Below are positions 1 through 8,337 of a stretch of DNA of 64,000 bases, piece after piece. The stretch lies in NCBI GenBank assembly GCA_944322175.1, contig CALUOB010000001.1, forward strand, positions 1-64,000. Reading direction: 5' to 3'. Source of the DNA: an uncultured Coriobacteriaceae bacterium (GTDB lineage: Bacteria > Actinomycetota > Coriobacteriia > Coriobacteriales > Coriobacteriaceae). The notes beneath the pieces are model-generated. The model saw only the letters and a program-made list of their open reading frames with translations. It did not search any database and had not been told where the DNA came from. The translations under genes were made by a program, and so were the position numbers. The number at the start of each line of letters is the position of its first letter. Within the stretch, counting starts at the first letter, position 1.

Positions 1-2
1 CG

Positions 3-920
3 GTGGAGGTTGTGCCCTACTTCGGCACGGTCGAGAAGCCCGAGTGCCACATGCTCTACAACGTCACCACCATGGCCACCACGTGGCACACGGTTGCCAC
101 GCACGACGTGCGCCTGCTTCGCCAGCAGCTCGACGCCGTGTGCAGCCTCCCGAGCGAGTACACCTTCCTCAACTACCTGCGCTGCCACGACGACATCGGC
201 TGGGGTCTCGACTACCCTGTCCTTAAGGGCTGGGGCATGGAGGAGGTGCCGCACAAGAAGTACCTCAACGACTACTTCCAGGGCCTGACGCCGGGCAGCA
301 CCTCGCGCGGCGAGCTCTACAACGCCGACCCGGTGACCGGCGATGCGCGTTTCTGCGCTACCACCGCCTCTATGTGCGGCATCGAGGCTGCGGGCTTTGA
401 GCAGGACGAGGCCAAGATGGCTACGGCCCTGCGCAAGGACATCACACTGCACGCGTACCTGTTCTCGCAGTCGGGCCTGCCGATCATCTACAGCGGCGAC
501 GAGGTCGGTCAGGTGAACGACTACACGTACAAAGATGATCCCGAGAAGGTCGAGGACTCGCGCTACATCCACCGCGGCAAGTTCGACTGGTCACTGACCG
601 ACAACATCGGCCGCGAGGGCACCGTGCAGGAGCGCATCTTCGGCGCGCTCAAGAAGCTCGAGGGTATTCGCATGGCAGAGGGTATCTTCAGCGCCGACGC
701 CGAGGTCTACACCAAGGATTACAGCGACACCTCCATCCTTTGGATCGTCCGCAAGATGGACGGCAAGACGCTGCATGCCGTGTTCAACTTCAGCGACGAT
801 GCCAAGACGGTTTGGATGCCCGAAGCCGGCTCGTACCGCAACCTCATGACGGGCGAGACCGCCGACGTTACCACGGTCGACATGCAGCCGTGGGACTTCT
901 TCTGGCTCATGACCGCGTAA
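3..920 (+). CDS. GH13 amylosucrase-like glycosidase, 3' part (truncated by window edge)
   Basis: C-terminal 305 residues of a glycoside hydrolase family 13 enzyme; the start and the conserved regions carrying the nucleophile Asp and acid Glu lie upstream of the window. The visible part has the transition-state HDD motif (CHDDIGWGLDY, residues 61-71) and the stretch GLPIIYSGDEVGQVNDYTY followed by DSRYIHRGKFDW, which is typical of amylosucrases (GH13_4), enzymes that split sucrose and extend glucan, rather than of plain alpha-amylases. The end carries the usual beta-sandwich domain. It lies upstream of an alpha-galactoside transport locus, so a role in using the sucrose moiety of raffinose-type sugars is plausible but inferred. 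Sucrose hydrolase or related activity cannot be excluded. Confidence 0.85.
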   Translation: MEVVPYFGTVEKPECHMLYNVTTMATTWHTVATHDVRLLRQQLDAVCSLPSEYTFLNYLRCHDDIGWGLDYPVLKGWGMEEVPHKKYLNDYFQGLTPGSTSRGELYNADPVTGDARFCATTASMCGIEAAGFEQDEAKMATALRKDITLHAYLFSQSGLPIIYSGDEVGQVNDYTYKDDPEKVEDSRYIHRGKFDWSLTDNIGREGTVQERIFGALKKLEGIRMAEGIFSADAEVYTKDYSDTSILWIVRKMDGKTLHAVFNFSDDAKTVWMPEAGSYRNLMTGETADVTTVDMQPWDFFWLMTA

Positions 921-947
921 GCTTACGGGCACAAGGCAGCTAGCGCA

Positions 948-997
948 AAGGGCGCCGCGTCCGGATTACCCACCCTGGCGCGGCGCCCTTGTTGTTC
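948..997 (+). terminator. Rho-independent-like terminator after the GH13 gene
   Basis: Perfect 12-bp inverted repeat AAGGGCGCCGCG (948-959) with CGCGGCGCCCTT (979-990), 19-nt loop, followed by a weak T-rich tail GTTGTTC. Confidence 0.7.
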
Positions 998-1092
998 ATC
1001 TCCCCAAAGCGCCCCCGTCCGGCGCGCTCTTCTCGCCAGCAGCCGCCTCTCGCCCGAACCGTTCTTCTCGCCGACAGACGCTTTGGCCGATG

Positions 1093-1253
1093 GCGTTCTT
1101 CTCGCCACCGCGCGTCACGTGCTTCCAAGTTCTGCGCAGCTGCGATCGTTTGACGCAACGGCGATCGCTTAAGGCGAGAAAAACCCTTCTAAGCGATCGT
1201 AACTGCGCAAAGCGATCGCGAATGCGCAAAGCGATCGTATCTGCGTAGAAGTT
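1093..1253. repeat. Long direct repeat, copy 1, with 19-bp GCGATCG subrepeats
   Basis: The first 136 bp (1093-1228) are identical to 2496-2631 on the far side of the next gene. The 3' half is an array of AAGCGATCG followed by about ten bases ending TGCGCA, with period 19 (GCGATCG at 1142, 1161, 1193, 1212, 1231). Copy 2 has one extra 19-bp unit. Upstream, GTTCTTCTCGCC-like blocks recur near 1029, 1060 and 1094. The remaining intergenic sequence (1254-1446) holds the leader of the next gene and no other recognisable feature. Confidence 0.9.
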
Positions 1254-1446
1254 ACCAAGGGATTCTCCCGCTCGCCGACAAGGTTGACCGTCGACCGATG
1301 CTCGTACGTCCCCTCTTCTTTCGCGGGATTCAAAACGGGCTCATGACCTGCGATGTTAGATCTGTGTCAGATGCGAAACGGATAATGGTAAGACAGGTCG
1401 CCTCTCCATTCTGCTAGGTTCTTCTCAATGTTCGAGGGGAGGGGCC

Positions 1447-2421
1447 GTGAAAAACGGAGTAGTGCAACAACAGCTGGATCGCCGCTTAACGGAGGCGCAC
1501 GGTAGGGGGCTGTGCTTATCGCCCGCTACCGAAGCGGAGCGTTTGGCGCTGTCTCGTCGCTATCTGGCCGGCGAGATTGCCCGCCCGTTCCCCGGCGTCT
1601 ATGCCCGCTCGGCGTATTGGGACGCCATGGACCCTCTGGCAAAAGCACTCAGCCTCGCGCGCACTGTGTCGCGATCGCATCCTGATTGGGTGTTCTGCTC
1701 GTTTACGGCTGCGCTGGCATACGGTCTGTACGTCCCGTTCGAGACTCTCGACCGGTTGCATGTTTGCACGACGCGGCGAGCACACTCGAGAAACTCCTCC
1801 CACCTTGAGCGGCATCGCGTGAATGGTCCTGTAACGGTGCAGATGGTCAACGGCGTACGTGTGACCAGTCTGGAGCAGACGGTCTTTGAATGCACGAGAA
1901 GATCGCCTCTTGGCGTTGGCCTTGGCGTGGTCGATGCCGCCTTGCGCTTCTACGCGCGCGGTCGTCAGGAGCTGGGCGATGCCGTGCGACGAGAGGGGCG
2001 CGGTCGCCATGGTGCGACGCAGGCGCTGAGAGCAGTGTCTTTGGGTGACCCGCGCGCAGAAAACGGAGGGGAGTCGTATCTGCGGGGGAAGATCATCGAG
2101 CTAGGTTACGAGGCGCCTACCGATCTGCAGGTCGAGCTAGTGGATCCTGTTGATACGCGTAGGACCATGCGCGTAGATATGGTGTGGAGTCTCGCTAACG
2201 GTCGCACGGTTATTGGAGAACTGGACGGGTTCGTAAAGTACGAGGACTCTGAGCGAGCTCGCACCAGGGGAGCGATTAAGGTGCTTGTTGATGAGCGGCA
2301 GCGGGAGTCGCATATCACGGCGCTCGGTTATCCGGTGGCGCGCTTCCTATTTGCTCGTCTTGACGAACCTGGGTACATCGCTGCCGTACTCGACGCATTT
2401 GGCATCCCGCGTGCGTCCTGA
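1447..2421 (+). CDS. Orphan AbiEi-like protein with C-terminal endonuclease-like domain
   Basis: A 324-residue protein starting at GTG 1447 behind a strong GAGGGGAGGGG ribosome site. The first 200 residues resemble the AbiEi-type antitoxin/transcriptional-regulator fold (GVYARSAYWDAM, then a stretch rich in short basic helices). The last 118 residues fit a PD-(D/E)XK or Vsr-like nuclease core: E209 (GGESYLRGK), D244 (MRVDMVW), E258-x-D260 (VIGELDGFVKY) and K264, followed by VLVDERQRES. No partner toxin (AbiEii) is adjacent. Codon use is visibly less GC-biased than in the neighbours, and the gene lies between two long direct repeats, which suggests an acquired cassette. Similar proteins are common orphans in Coriobacteriia; their function is not established. 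Nuclease activity is inferred from motif spacing only. Confidence 0.7.
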   Translation: MKNGVVQQQLDRRLTEAHGRGLCLSPATEAERLALSRRYLAGEIARPFPGVYARSAYWDAMDPLAKALSLARTVSRSHPDWVFCSFTAALAYGLYVPFETLDRLHVCTTRRAHSRNSSHLERHRVNGPVTVQMVNGVRVTSLEQTVFECTRRSPLGVGLGVVDAALRFYARGRQELGDAVRREGRGRHGATQALRAVSLGDPRAENGGESYLRGKIIELGYEAPTDLQVELVDPVDTRRTMRVDMVWSLANGRTVIGELDGFVKYEDSERARTRGAIKVLVDERQRESHITALGYPVARFLFARLDEPGYIAAVLDAFGIPRAS

Positions 2422-2495
2422 CATTGCGTTTCCAGGTGGTGTGGTGCATTCGCTTGCCTGCACGCATCACGTGCCGATATCTGCTTCCGGTAGGC

Positions 2496-2675
2496 GCGTT
2501 CTTCTCGCCACCGCGCGTCACGTGCTTCCAAGTTCTGCGCAGCTGCGATCGTTTGACGCAACGGCGATCGCTTAAGGCGAGAAAAACCCTTCTAAGCGAT
2601 CGTAACTGCGCAAAGCGATCGCGAATGCGCAGAACGATCGAGAATGCGCAAAGCGATCGTATCTGCGTAGAAGTT
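2496..2675. repeat. Long direct repeat, copy 2
   Basis: 136 bp identical to copy 1, then the same 19-bp GCGATCG array with one additional unit (the inserted unit carries ACGATCG). It ends with CTGCGTAGAAGTT, as copy 1 does. Together with 2422-2495 and 2676-2728, which hold nothing recognisable, it fills the gap between the endonuclease-like gene and the end of the AraC gene. Confidence 0.9.
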
Positions 2676-2728
2676 GCTGGGGTGAAGGCACGGTGGTTCG
2701 TGGCGGGGTGCCGGCGGGGTGCTCGCTG

Positions 2729-3601
2729 CTAGTGGGCGGGAGTGCCGTCCTGCTTGGCGCTTTCTTTGCGCCACTCGCGCGGGGAGCAACCGTAGGTGTT
2801 CTTGAACGCGCGCGAGAAGTGCAGCTGGTTGGGGTAGCCCACGGCCTTGCCCACCTCGGCGATGGAGAGCGTCGTGAGCTTGAGAAGTTCGGCCGCCTTG
2901 GACATGCGGTAGGTGATGAGGTACTGCTGGGGCGACTTGCCGAGCACGCCCTTGAACACCTTGCCGAAGTAGCTGCGGTTGAGTCCCGTCTGCCGCGCGA
3001 TGTCCTCGATAGAGATGTCGTTCTGGTAGTTCTGCTTGATGTAGGAGATGGCCTCGCGAATGTAGAAGTCCTGCAGCTTGTTGGCGCTTTGAGTCTGAGG
3101 CGGCTCGATGGAGTTAACCAGGTAGTCGAGGAAGAGGTACGCGTGCCCGATGAGGTGCAGCGCCGAGGCGTCGCGGTGCTCAACGAGGTAGCGCATCTCT
3201 TTTTCCATGAGAAGGCGCAGCTCGGTTGACTGGGTGCGGTAAATGGGGTGTGACATAGAGAGCCCCGACTGCTCGAGCGCCTCTTTGACGCGGATGCCGT
3301 CGAACTCGAGCCAGATGTACTCCCACGGGTCCTCGAGATCGGCTACATAGGTGTTTATCTGACCGGGGAAGATGAGGAAGCCCTGCCCGCCGCGGAGGTT
3401 GTACTCGGTGCGCATGCCCGTTTCGTTGGTCGCCATGAGCGTGCCCGAACCCGAGATGACGTAGTGGAACAGGTAGTGGCTGCGGCGCGCGGGACCGAAT
3501 GCGTGGCCGGGCTCGCAGTGCTCACGACCGTACTGATACGGCATGAGGTCAATGAAGTTCTGACCGGGAAACGTCGCGAATTCCAGCTCGTGCGTAGGCA
3601 T
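2729..3601 (-). CDS. AraC-family transcriptional regulator of sugar utilisation
   Basis: A 290-residue regulator. Residues 1-150 form an AraC-type cupin ligand domain (LFHYVISGSGTL, GQGFLIFPGQ). The last 100 residues carry the two helix-turn-helix motifs (ISIEDIARQTGLNRSYFGKVFK and SIAEVGKAVGYPNQLHFSRAF) with the AraC signature ending GCSPREWRK. It is read divergently from the sugar ABC transporter genes across a 469-bp AT-rich gap, the arrangement of MsmR/RafR activators of raffinose and melibiose operons. It probably activates the transporter, alpha-galactosidase and Leloir genes in response to an alpha-galactoside; the inducer is inferred from its neighbours. Confidence 0.9.
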   Translation of the reverse strand: MPTHELEFATFPGQNFIDLMPYQYGREHCEPGHAFGPARRSHYLFHYVISGSGTLMATNETGMRTEYNLRGGQGFLIFPGQINTYVADLEDPWEYIWLEFDGIRVKEALEQSGLSMSHPIYRTQSTELRLLMEKEMRYLVEHRDASALHLIGHAYLFLDYLVNSIEPPQTQSANKLQDFYIREAISYIKQNYQNDISIEDIARQTGLNRSYFGKVFKGVLGKSPQQYLITYRMSKAAELLKLTTLSIAEVGKAVGYPNQLHFSRAFKNTYGCSPREWRKESAKQDGTPAH

Positions 3602-4070
3602 GTGTGTTTGGTCCCCTTCTCGTCTTTGCTCGACTATAGCAAGCTGAGCCCAGTTTTATACCCTCAAAATGGCTCAACTGGTTTTTAGCGATATCAACGA
3701 ACATAAGAGATAAACATTAGGGGATATATATAGCATTATGATATATCCGTCACCTTTACAGCAAATATTACTATAACAAAGCATTTTTCGTTGTGCACGG
3801 GGTAATTTTTATTTCCGCTGGTACCACACGTGATGAATATACCGTTGCCCACTCGAATTGTGCCGTTCGCCGAAACTCGCTGACAAAATCATTACATCAA
3901 AAACCTCTGCTACCTGCGAAAAGACGCAAATAGTGCATCTATATACCAATGTTGAAACATTATGTAGAAAATAGACAGAATAAAATAGGAGCCAACGTAA
4001 AGGATGCCTCGCGCAGGGACCGCTCGTACATTCCTGGTTGACGCGAGGCAGACGGGAAGGGGCTGTTGTT
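3602..4070. promoter_or_regulatory. Divergent AT-rich control region between araC-type gene and ABC transporter
   Basis: The 469 bp are far more AT-rich than the rest. Two palindromes stand out: GGATATAT (3722-3729) with ATATATCC (3741-3748), and AATGTT-GA-AACATT (3948-3961). The second overlaps a possible promoter for the transporter: TTGAAA (3952-3957), 18-bp spacer, CAGAAT (3976-3981). A ribosome site GGGAAGGGG precedes the ATG at 4071. Assignment of any site to the AraC protein is inference. Confidence 0.5.
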
Positions 4071-5180
4071 ATGGCAGAACTCTCGCTCGAGCACGTGGGC
4101 AAAACGTATCCGAACGGTTATGAGGGAGTGAAGGACTTCAACCTGCAGATCGCAGACAAGGAGTTCATCATCTTCGTCGGTCCGTCCGGCTGCGGCAAGT
4201 CCACCACGCTCCGCATGATCGCCGGTCTGGAAGACATCACCTCCGGCACCCTCAAGATCGACGGCCGCGTCGTCAACGACGTGGAGCCCAAGGATCGCGA
4301 CATCGCCATGGTGTTCCAGAACTACGCGCTGTATCCGCACATGACCGTGTACGACAACATGGCGTTCCCGCTGAAGCTTCGCAAGGTCGACGCTGCCCAG
4401 ATCGACAAGATCGTCCGCGAGGCCGCGCGCATCCTCGACCTCGAGAAGCTCCTCGACCGCAAGCCGTCCGCCCTTTCCGGCGGCCAGCGCCAGCGCGTCG
4501 CCATGGGCCGCGCCATCGCGCGCCAGCCCAAGGTCTTCCTCATGGACGAGCCGCTCTCCAACCTCGACGCCAAGCTGCGCGTTCAGATGCGCGCTGAGAT
4601 CTCCAAGCTGCATGACCGCCTGGGTGCCACGATCATCTACGTCACGCACGACCAGACCGAGGCCATGACGCTCGGTACGCGCATTGTCGTCATGAAGGAC
4701 GGCGTCATGCAGCAGGTCGACACGCCGTCGAACCTCTACAGCAAGCCGTGCAACCTCTTCGTCGCCGGCTTTATCGGCTCGCCGCAGATGAACTTCATCG
4801 ACGCCAGGGTGGGCGAGAAGGGCGGCAAGATCACGCTGACCTTCGGCGCCAACACCATTACCGTGCCCGACGCCAAGGCCAAGGCGCTCAAGCCCTACGT
4901 GGGCAAGGTCGTCATCGCCGGCATCCGTCCGGAGGACGTCGTCGAGGAGCACGAGTACGCCGAGAACAAGAAGCTCTCCGAGAAGATCGCCGCCACCGTC
5001 ACGGTCTACGAGCTCCTGGGCTCCGAGGCCATGATCTACGGCGATGTCGACGGCGGTCAGATCTCCGCGCACCTCTCCGCCACCAACCCGGTGCGCACCG
5101 GCGACCGCATCCAGGTTGCCTTCGACGTGGACAAGCTGCACGTGTTCGACAAAGAGACCGAGCTGGCCATCGTTCACTAA
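4071..5180 (+). CDS. msmK: Sugar ABC transporter ATPase (MsmK/UgpC type)
   Basis: A 369-residue ATPase that powers import of oligosaccharides through the two permeases encoded downstream. Walker A GPSGCGKST (37-45), signature LSGGQRQR (135-142), Walker B ending in E160, D-loop SNLDAKLR and switch H193 are all intact. The C-terminal third has the TOBE-type regulatory fold of the MalK/MsmK family. An in-frame TTG at 4038 also exists, but ATG 4071 has a good ribosome site (GGGAAGGGG) and aligns with family starts. It is unusual that the ATPase gene comes first in the operon; such ATPases often serve several importers. Confidence 0.93.
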   Translation: MAELSLEHVGKTYPNGYEGVKDFNLQIADKEFIIFVGPSGCGKSTTLRMIAGLEDITSGTLKIDGRVVNDVEPKDRDIAMVFQNYALYPHMTVYDNMAFPLKLRKVDAAQIDKIVREAARILDLEKLLDRKPSALSGGQRQRVAMGRAIARQPKVFLMDEPLSNLDAKLRVQMRAEISKLHDRLGATIIYVTHDQTEAMTLGTRIVVMKDGVMQQVDTPSNLYSKPCNLFVAGFIGSPQMNFIDARVGEKGGKITLTFGANTITVPDAKAKALKPYVGKVVIAGIRPEDVVEEHEYAENKKLSEKIAATVTVYELLGSEAMIYGDVDGGQISAHLSATNPVRTGDRIQVAFDVDKLHVFDKETELAIVH

Positions 5181-5201
5181 GTCCCGAGAGGAGAGCAAAG
5201 A

Positions 5202-6485
5202 ATGCTGAATAAGCCTATATCGCGCCGCTCCCTCCTTGGTCTGGGCGCTGCCGCGGCGGCGTCGACGATGCTGCCGGGCTGCTCTGACGGTCGCAGCGAC
5301 GGCAAGACCGAAGTCGAGGTCGTGTGCTACAAGCAGGAGGCAGTGAGCATCTTCGAGAAGCTCGCCGAGGAGTTCAACGCCACGCATGACGACATCTACC
5401 TCAACTTCACCTGCCCTGCCGACGCCGTCACGATCATGAAGACGCGCTTCGTGCGCGAGGACTATCCCGACGTTATCGGCATCGGCGCCGACGGCGACTA
5501 CGCGAGCTTCACCGACTCCGAGATCTTCGCTGACGTTTCCGATTGCCCGACGATGGACGAGGTCCAGGACGCGTACAAGGAGATCCAGAAGAGCGTGACC
5601 TACGTGCCGCTGGACGGTTACTACGCCGTTCCGTATGTCGCAAACGCCGCCGGCATGCTCTACAACGTTGACATGTTCAACGAGCACGGGTGGGACATCC
5701 CTCAGACCTGGGACGAGCTCATCGACCTGTGCAAGCAGATCCAGTCCGAGGGCGAGGTGCTCCCGTTCTACCTGGGCTACCTTGACACCTGGACGATCCT
5801 CTCGCCGTGGAACTCCATCACCACGAACCTCGTGCCGTCCGATCTGGCGCGCCAGGTCAACGCCGGCGAGGCCAAGTTCGCCGACTACTATCGTCGTCCG
5901 GCCGAGATGATGCTCGAGATGCTCGACTACGCCGAGGAAGGCCCGTTCGCGTACAGCTACAACGACGCCTGCACCGCCTTTGCGCGCGGCCAGGCAGCTA
6001 TGTATCCCTGCGGCTCGTTTGCCGTTCCGCAGATCAAGTCGGTCAACCCCGACATGAACGTCGGCCTGTTCCCCATGCCTTCGGCGGATAACCCCGACGA
6101 CCGCATCGTGGTCTCCGGTATCGACCTGCAGTGGTGCGTCTCTAAGACCTGCGATCACATCGACGCCGTCTACGAGGTCATCAAGTTCCTGTCGGAGCCC
6201 GAGAACGTCCAGACCTACATCGACGACCAGAACGCCATTCCGTGCCTCGACGGCAACTTCGACATCCCGGAGCTGTTCGACGGCGTTCAGGAAAACCTCG
6301 ACAACGGGAAGCTGCTCGACTACCTCGATCACACCTATCCGTCGGCCATGGCATGCGACGCTCAGCTCCAGACGATGCTGCTCTCGGGCGACATCGACGC
6401 GTTCCTGAGCAAGTGGGATACCGACTGGCAGCGTTACAACCGCTCGGTCATCCGCAAGGTCGAAGCTTACGAAGAGCAGCAGTAA
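5202..6485 (+). CDS. Sugar-binding lipoprotein of ABC importer
   Basis: A 427-residue extracellular solute-binding protein (family 1). The N-terminus has SRRSLLGLG, a twin-arginine-like motif, then an Ala-rich hydrophobic core and lipobox LPGC with lipidated Cys27. The mature protein starts with a Ser/Asp/Gly-rich linker and the typical beta-strand EVEVVCYKQEA. The motif MLYNVDMFNEHGWDIPQTWDEL is characteristic of oligosaccharide-binding members (MsmE/RafE/GanO type). It lies 21 bp after the ATPase and 12 bp before the first permease, so all four are one transcript. The alpha-galactoside ligand is inferred from the downstream alpha-galactosidase. Confidence 0.92.
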   Translation: MLNKPISRRSLLGLGAAAAASTMLPGCSDGRSDGKTEVEVVCYKQEAVSIFEKLAEEFNATHDDIYLNFTCPADAVTIMKTRFVREDYPDVIGIGADGDYASFTDSEIFADVSDCPTMDEVQDAYKEIQKSVTYVPLDGYYAVPYVANAAGMLYNVDMFNEHGWDIPQTWDELIDLCKQIQSEGEVLPFYLGYLDTWTILSPWNSITTNLVPSDLARQVNAGEAKFADYYRRPAEMMLEMLDYAEEGPFAYSYNDACTAFARGQAAMYPCGSFAVPQIKSVNPDMNVGLFPMPSADNPDDRIVVSGIDLQWCVSKTCDHIDAVYEVIKFLSEPENVQTYIDDQNAIPCLDGNFDIPELFDGVQENLDNGKLLDYLDHTYPSAMACDAQLQTMLLSGDIDAFLSKWDTDWQRYNRSVIRKVEAYEEQQ

Positions 6486-6497
6486 GGAGGAAGCAGC

Positions 6498-7367
6498 ATG
6501 GCAAATCTTGCTAAAGCCAAGGTCGGATCGGACAGGAACCGCACCTTCCTCCTGATCCTGATCCCGGTCTTGATTCTGTTCGTGGCGTTCAATACGTTCC
6601 CGCTGCTCACGGGCGTGTTCTACAGCTTCACCGACTCAAAGGGCTACGGCGCCTTCAACATGGTGGGCCTGCAGAACTACATCGACCTTTTCGGCGATGC
6701 GCGCGTGGGCAACTCGTACCTGTTCACCTTCAAGGTGGCCGTGGTCTCCACGCTCATCACCAACGTGATCTCGCTTGTTTTGGCCATGGGCCTCAACAGC
6801 AAGATCAAGTTCAAGAGCGCGTTCCGTGCCCTGTACTTCGTGCCGCAGATCCTCGGCGCGCTCGTCGTGGGCTACGTGTTCAGCTACTTCTTCACCTACA
6901 TCGTTCCGGCGCTTACCGGCACCGGCTCGATTCTGGCGAGCACCGAGTGGGCGTGGGTGGCCATCGTGGTGGTCTGCTGCTGGCAGTCCATCGCCCAGAC
7001 CACGATCATCTACATCACCGGCCTCCAGTCGGTGCCCGAGGACGTGTACGAGGCCGGTAACCTCGACGGCGCCACCGGTTGGAACCTGTTCCGCTACATC
7101 ACGTTCCCGCTCATCATGCCCTCCGTCACCACCAACATGGTGCTCGTGATGAAGAACATGCTCATGGTCTTCGACCAGATCGTCGCCATGACCAGCGGCG
7201 GCCCGGCGCAATCCACCGAGTCCATCTCGTACCTCATCTACAACAACGGTCTCTCCGGCGGTCAGTTCGGCTTCCAGTGCGCCAACGCGGTGATCTTCTT
7301 CATCCTCATCGCCGTGATCTCCGTTGCGCAGACGAAGTTCCTGAACAGCAGAGAGGAGCAGCTCTAA
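6498..7367 (+). CDS. Sugar ABC transporter permease 1 (MalF/MsmF type)
   Basis: A 289-residue membrane protein with about six hydrophobic segments. It carries the cytoplasmic EAA loop EAGNLDGATGWNLFRYITF, the docking site for the ATPase in binding-protein-dependent transport systems. A strong AAGGAGG site precedes the ATG. The stop TAA overlaps the next start by one base (TAATG), a sign of translational coupling with the second permease. The MalF-type partner normally pairs with a MalG-type permease, which is what follows. Confidence 0.92.
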   Translation: MANLAKAKVGSDRNRTFLLILIPVLILFVAFNTFPLLTGVFYSFTDSKGYGAFNMVGLQNYIDLFGDARVGNSYLFTFKVAVVSTLITNVISLVLAMGLNSKIKFKSAFRALYFVPQILGALVVGYVFSYFFTYIVPALTGTGSILASTEWAWVAIVVVCCWQSIAQTTIIYITGLQSVPEDVYEAGNLDGATGWNLFRYITFPLIMPSVTTNMVLVMKNMLMVFDQIVAMTSGGPAQSTESISYLIYNNGLSGGQFGFQCANAVIFFILIAVISVAQTKFLNSREEQL

Positions 7368-8224
7368 TGGCTAAGGACGCATTCGGGGCCAAGGTCAAGG
7401 AAAAGGTCAACTGGCCTGTTACCATCCTCCTTCTCATCGGTCTCATCACGATCATCTTCCCGCTCTATATGGCGGTGGTCATTGCCTTCAAGGATCCCTC
7501 CGAGATGACCAACGACATCGCGGGCATCCTCTCGCTGCCGAGCAGCTGGAGCCTCGACAACTTCATCGAGGCCATTCAGGTCACCGACTTCTTCAACTCG
7601 TTCCTGAACTCGCTGATCATCACCGTGGTTGCCGTTGTGATCTCCGTTCTGGTGCACAGCATCGCGGCGTACGCCATCGGTCGCAACATGGACTCCAAGA
7701 AGCTCTTCAAGTGGTCGTACTACTTCATCGTCGCCGGTATGTACGTGCCGTTCGCGATCCTCATGATGCCGCTCGTCAAGCAGACCGCTATCCTGCACCT
7801 CGACAACATGGTCGGCGTCATGATCCTCTACGTGGTGTTCTACATGCCGATGAACATGATGCTCTACACCGGCTACCTGCGTAACATCCCGATCGCCCTC
7901 GAGGAGGCCGCGCGCGTCGATGGTGCCAGCACCTGGACCACCTACTGGAAGGTCATCTTCCCGCTCATGAAGCCCATGCACGCCACGGTTGCGGTTCTCA
8001 CCGGCCTGGCCGTGTGGAACGACGTTATGACCCCGCTCGTCATCATGGGCGGCCAGGGCGTCAACACGCTGCCGCTCGCTCAGATGAGCTTCCAGACCGC
8101 CTTCAGCACGAACTACAACCTCGCGTTTGCTTCGTACCTGCTGGCGATGCTCCCGATGATCATCTTCTATGTATTTGCTCAGAAGCAGATCATCAACGGC
8201 GTTACGAACGGCGCCGTGAAGTAG
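7367..8224 (+). CDS. Sugar ABC transporter permease 2 (MalG/MsmG type)
   Basis: A 285-residue permease with six predicted membrane segments and the EAA loop EEAARVDGASTWTTYWKVIF. The start ATG shares its A with the stop of the preceding permease, and GAGAGGAGCAG lies just upstream. The protein ends with a short tail after the last membrane helix, as in MalG-type partners. It completes the importer (ATPase, lipoprotein, two permeases) and is followed by a terminator, so the alpha-galactosidase gene downstream probably has its own promoter or depends on read-through. Confidence 0.92.
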   Translation: MAKDAFGAKVKEKVNWPVTILLLIGLITIIFPLYMAVVIAFKDPSEMTNDIAGILSLPSSWSLDNFIEAIQVTDFFNSFLNSLIITVVAVVISVLVHSIAAYAIGRNMDSKKLFKWSYYFIVAGMYVPFAILMMPLVKQTAILHLDNMVGVMILYVVFYMPMNMMLYTGYLRNIPIALEEAARVDGASTWTTYWKVIFPLMKPMHATVAVLTGLAVWNDVMTPLVIMGGQGVNTLPLAQMSFQTAFSTNYNLAFASYLLAMLPMIIFYVFAQKQIINGVTNGAVK

Positions 8225-8253
8225 GATACGCCTGACGTAGTCCCTCTCCTGCT

Positions 8254-8284
8254 CTCGGGCCCCTTCATGGGGCCCGAGTCTTTA
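8254..8284 (+). terminator. Terminator after the ABC transporter genes
   Basis: Perfect 10-bp inverted repeat CTCGGGCCCC (8254-8263) and GGGGCCCGAG (8269-8278) with a TTCAT loop, followed by TCTTTAA. Confidence 0.8.
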
Positions 8285-8337
8285 AGAGGCGCTGCGTAAA
8301 GACCCTGTTAAGCACAATGTCCAGAGATCGAGGAGCT

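Noticed and set aside
1142-1237. Possible CRISPR array made of GCGATCG repeats
   Set aside because: Units are 19 bp with no separate spacer of CRISPR size, spacers are not unique, and no cas gene is in the window.
3960-6332. A 790-codon open frame on the minus strand, opposite the ABC transporter genes
   Set aside because: It is antisense to clear ABC ATPase and lipoprotein genes; the frame stays open because of strong GC bias at codon position three. The translation (Val/Asp/Gly-rich) has no domain.
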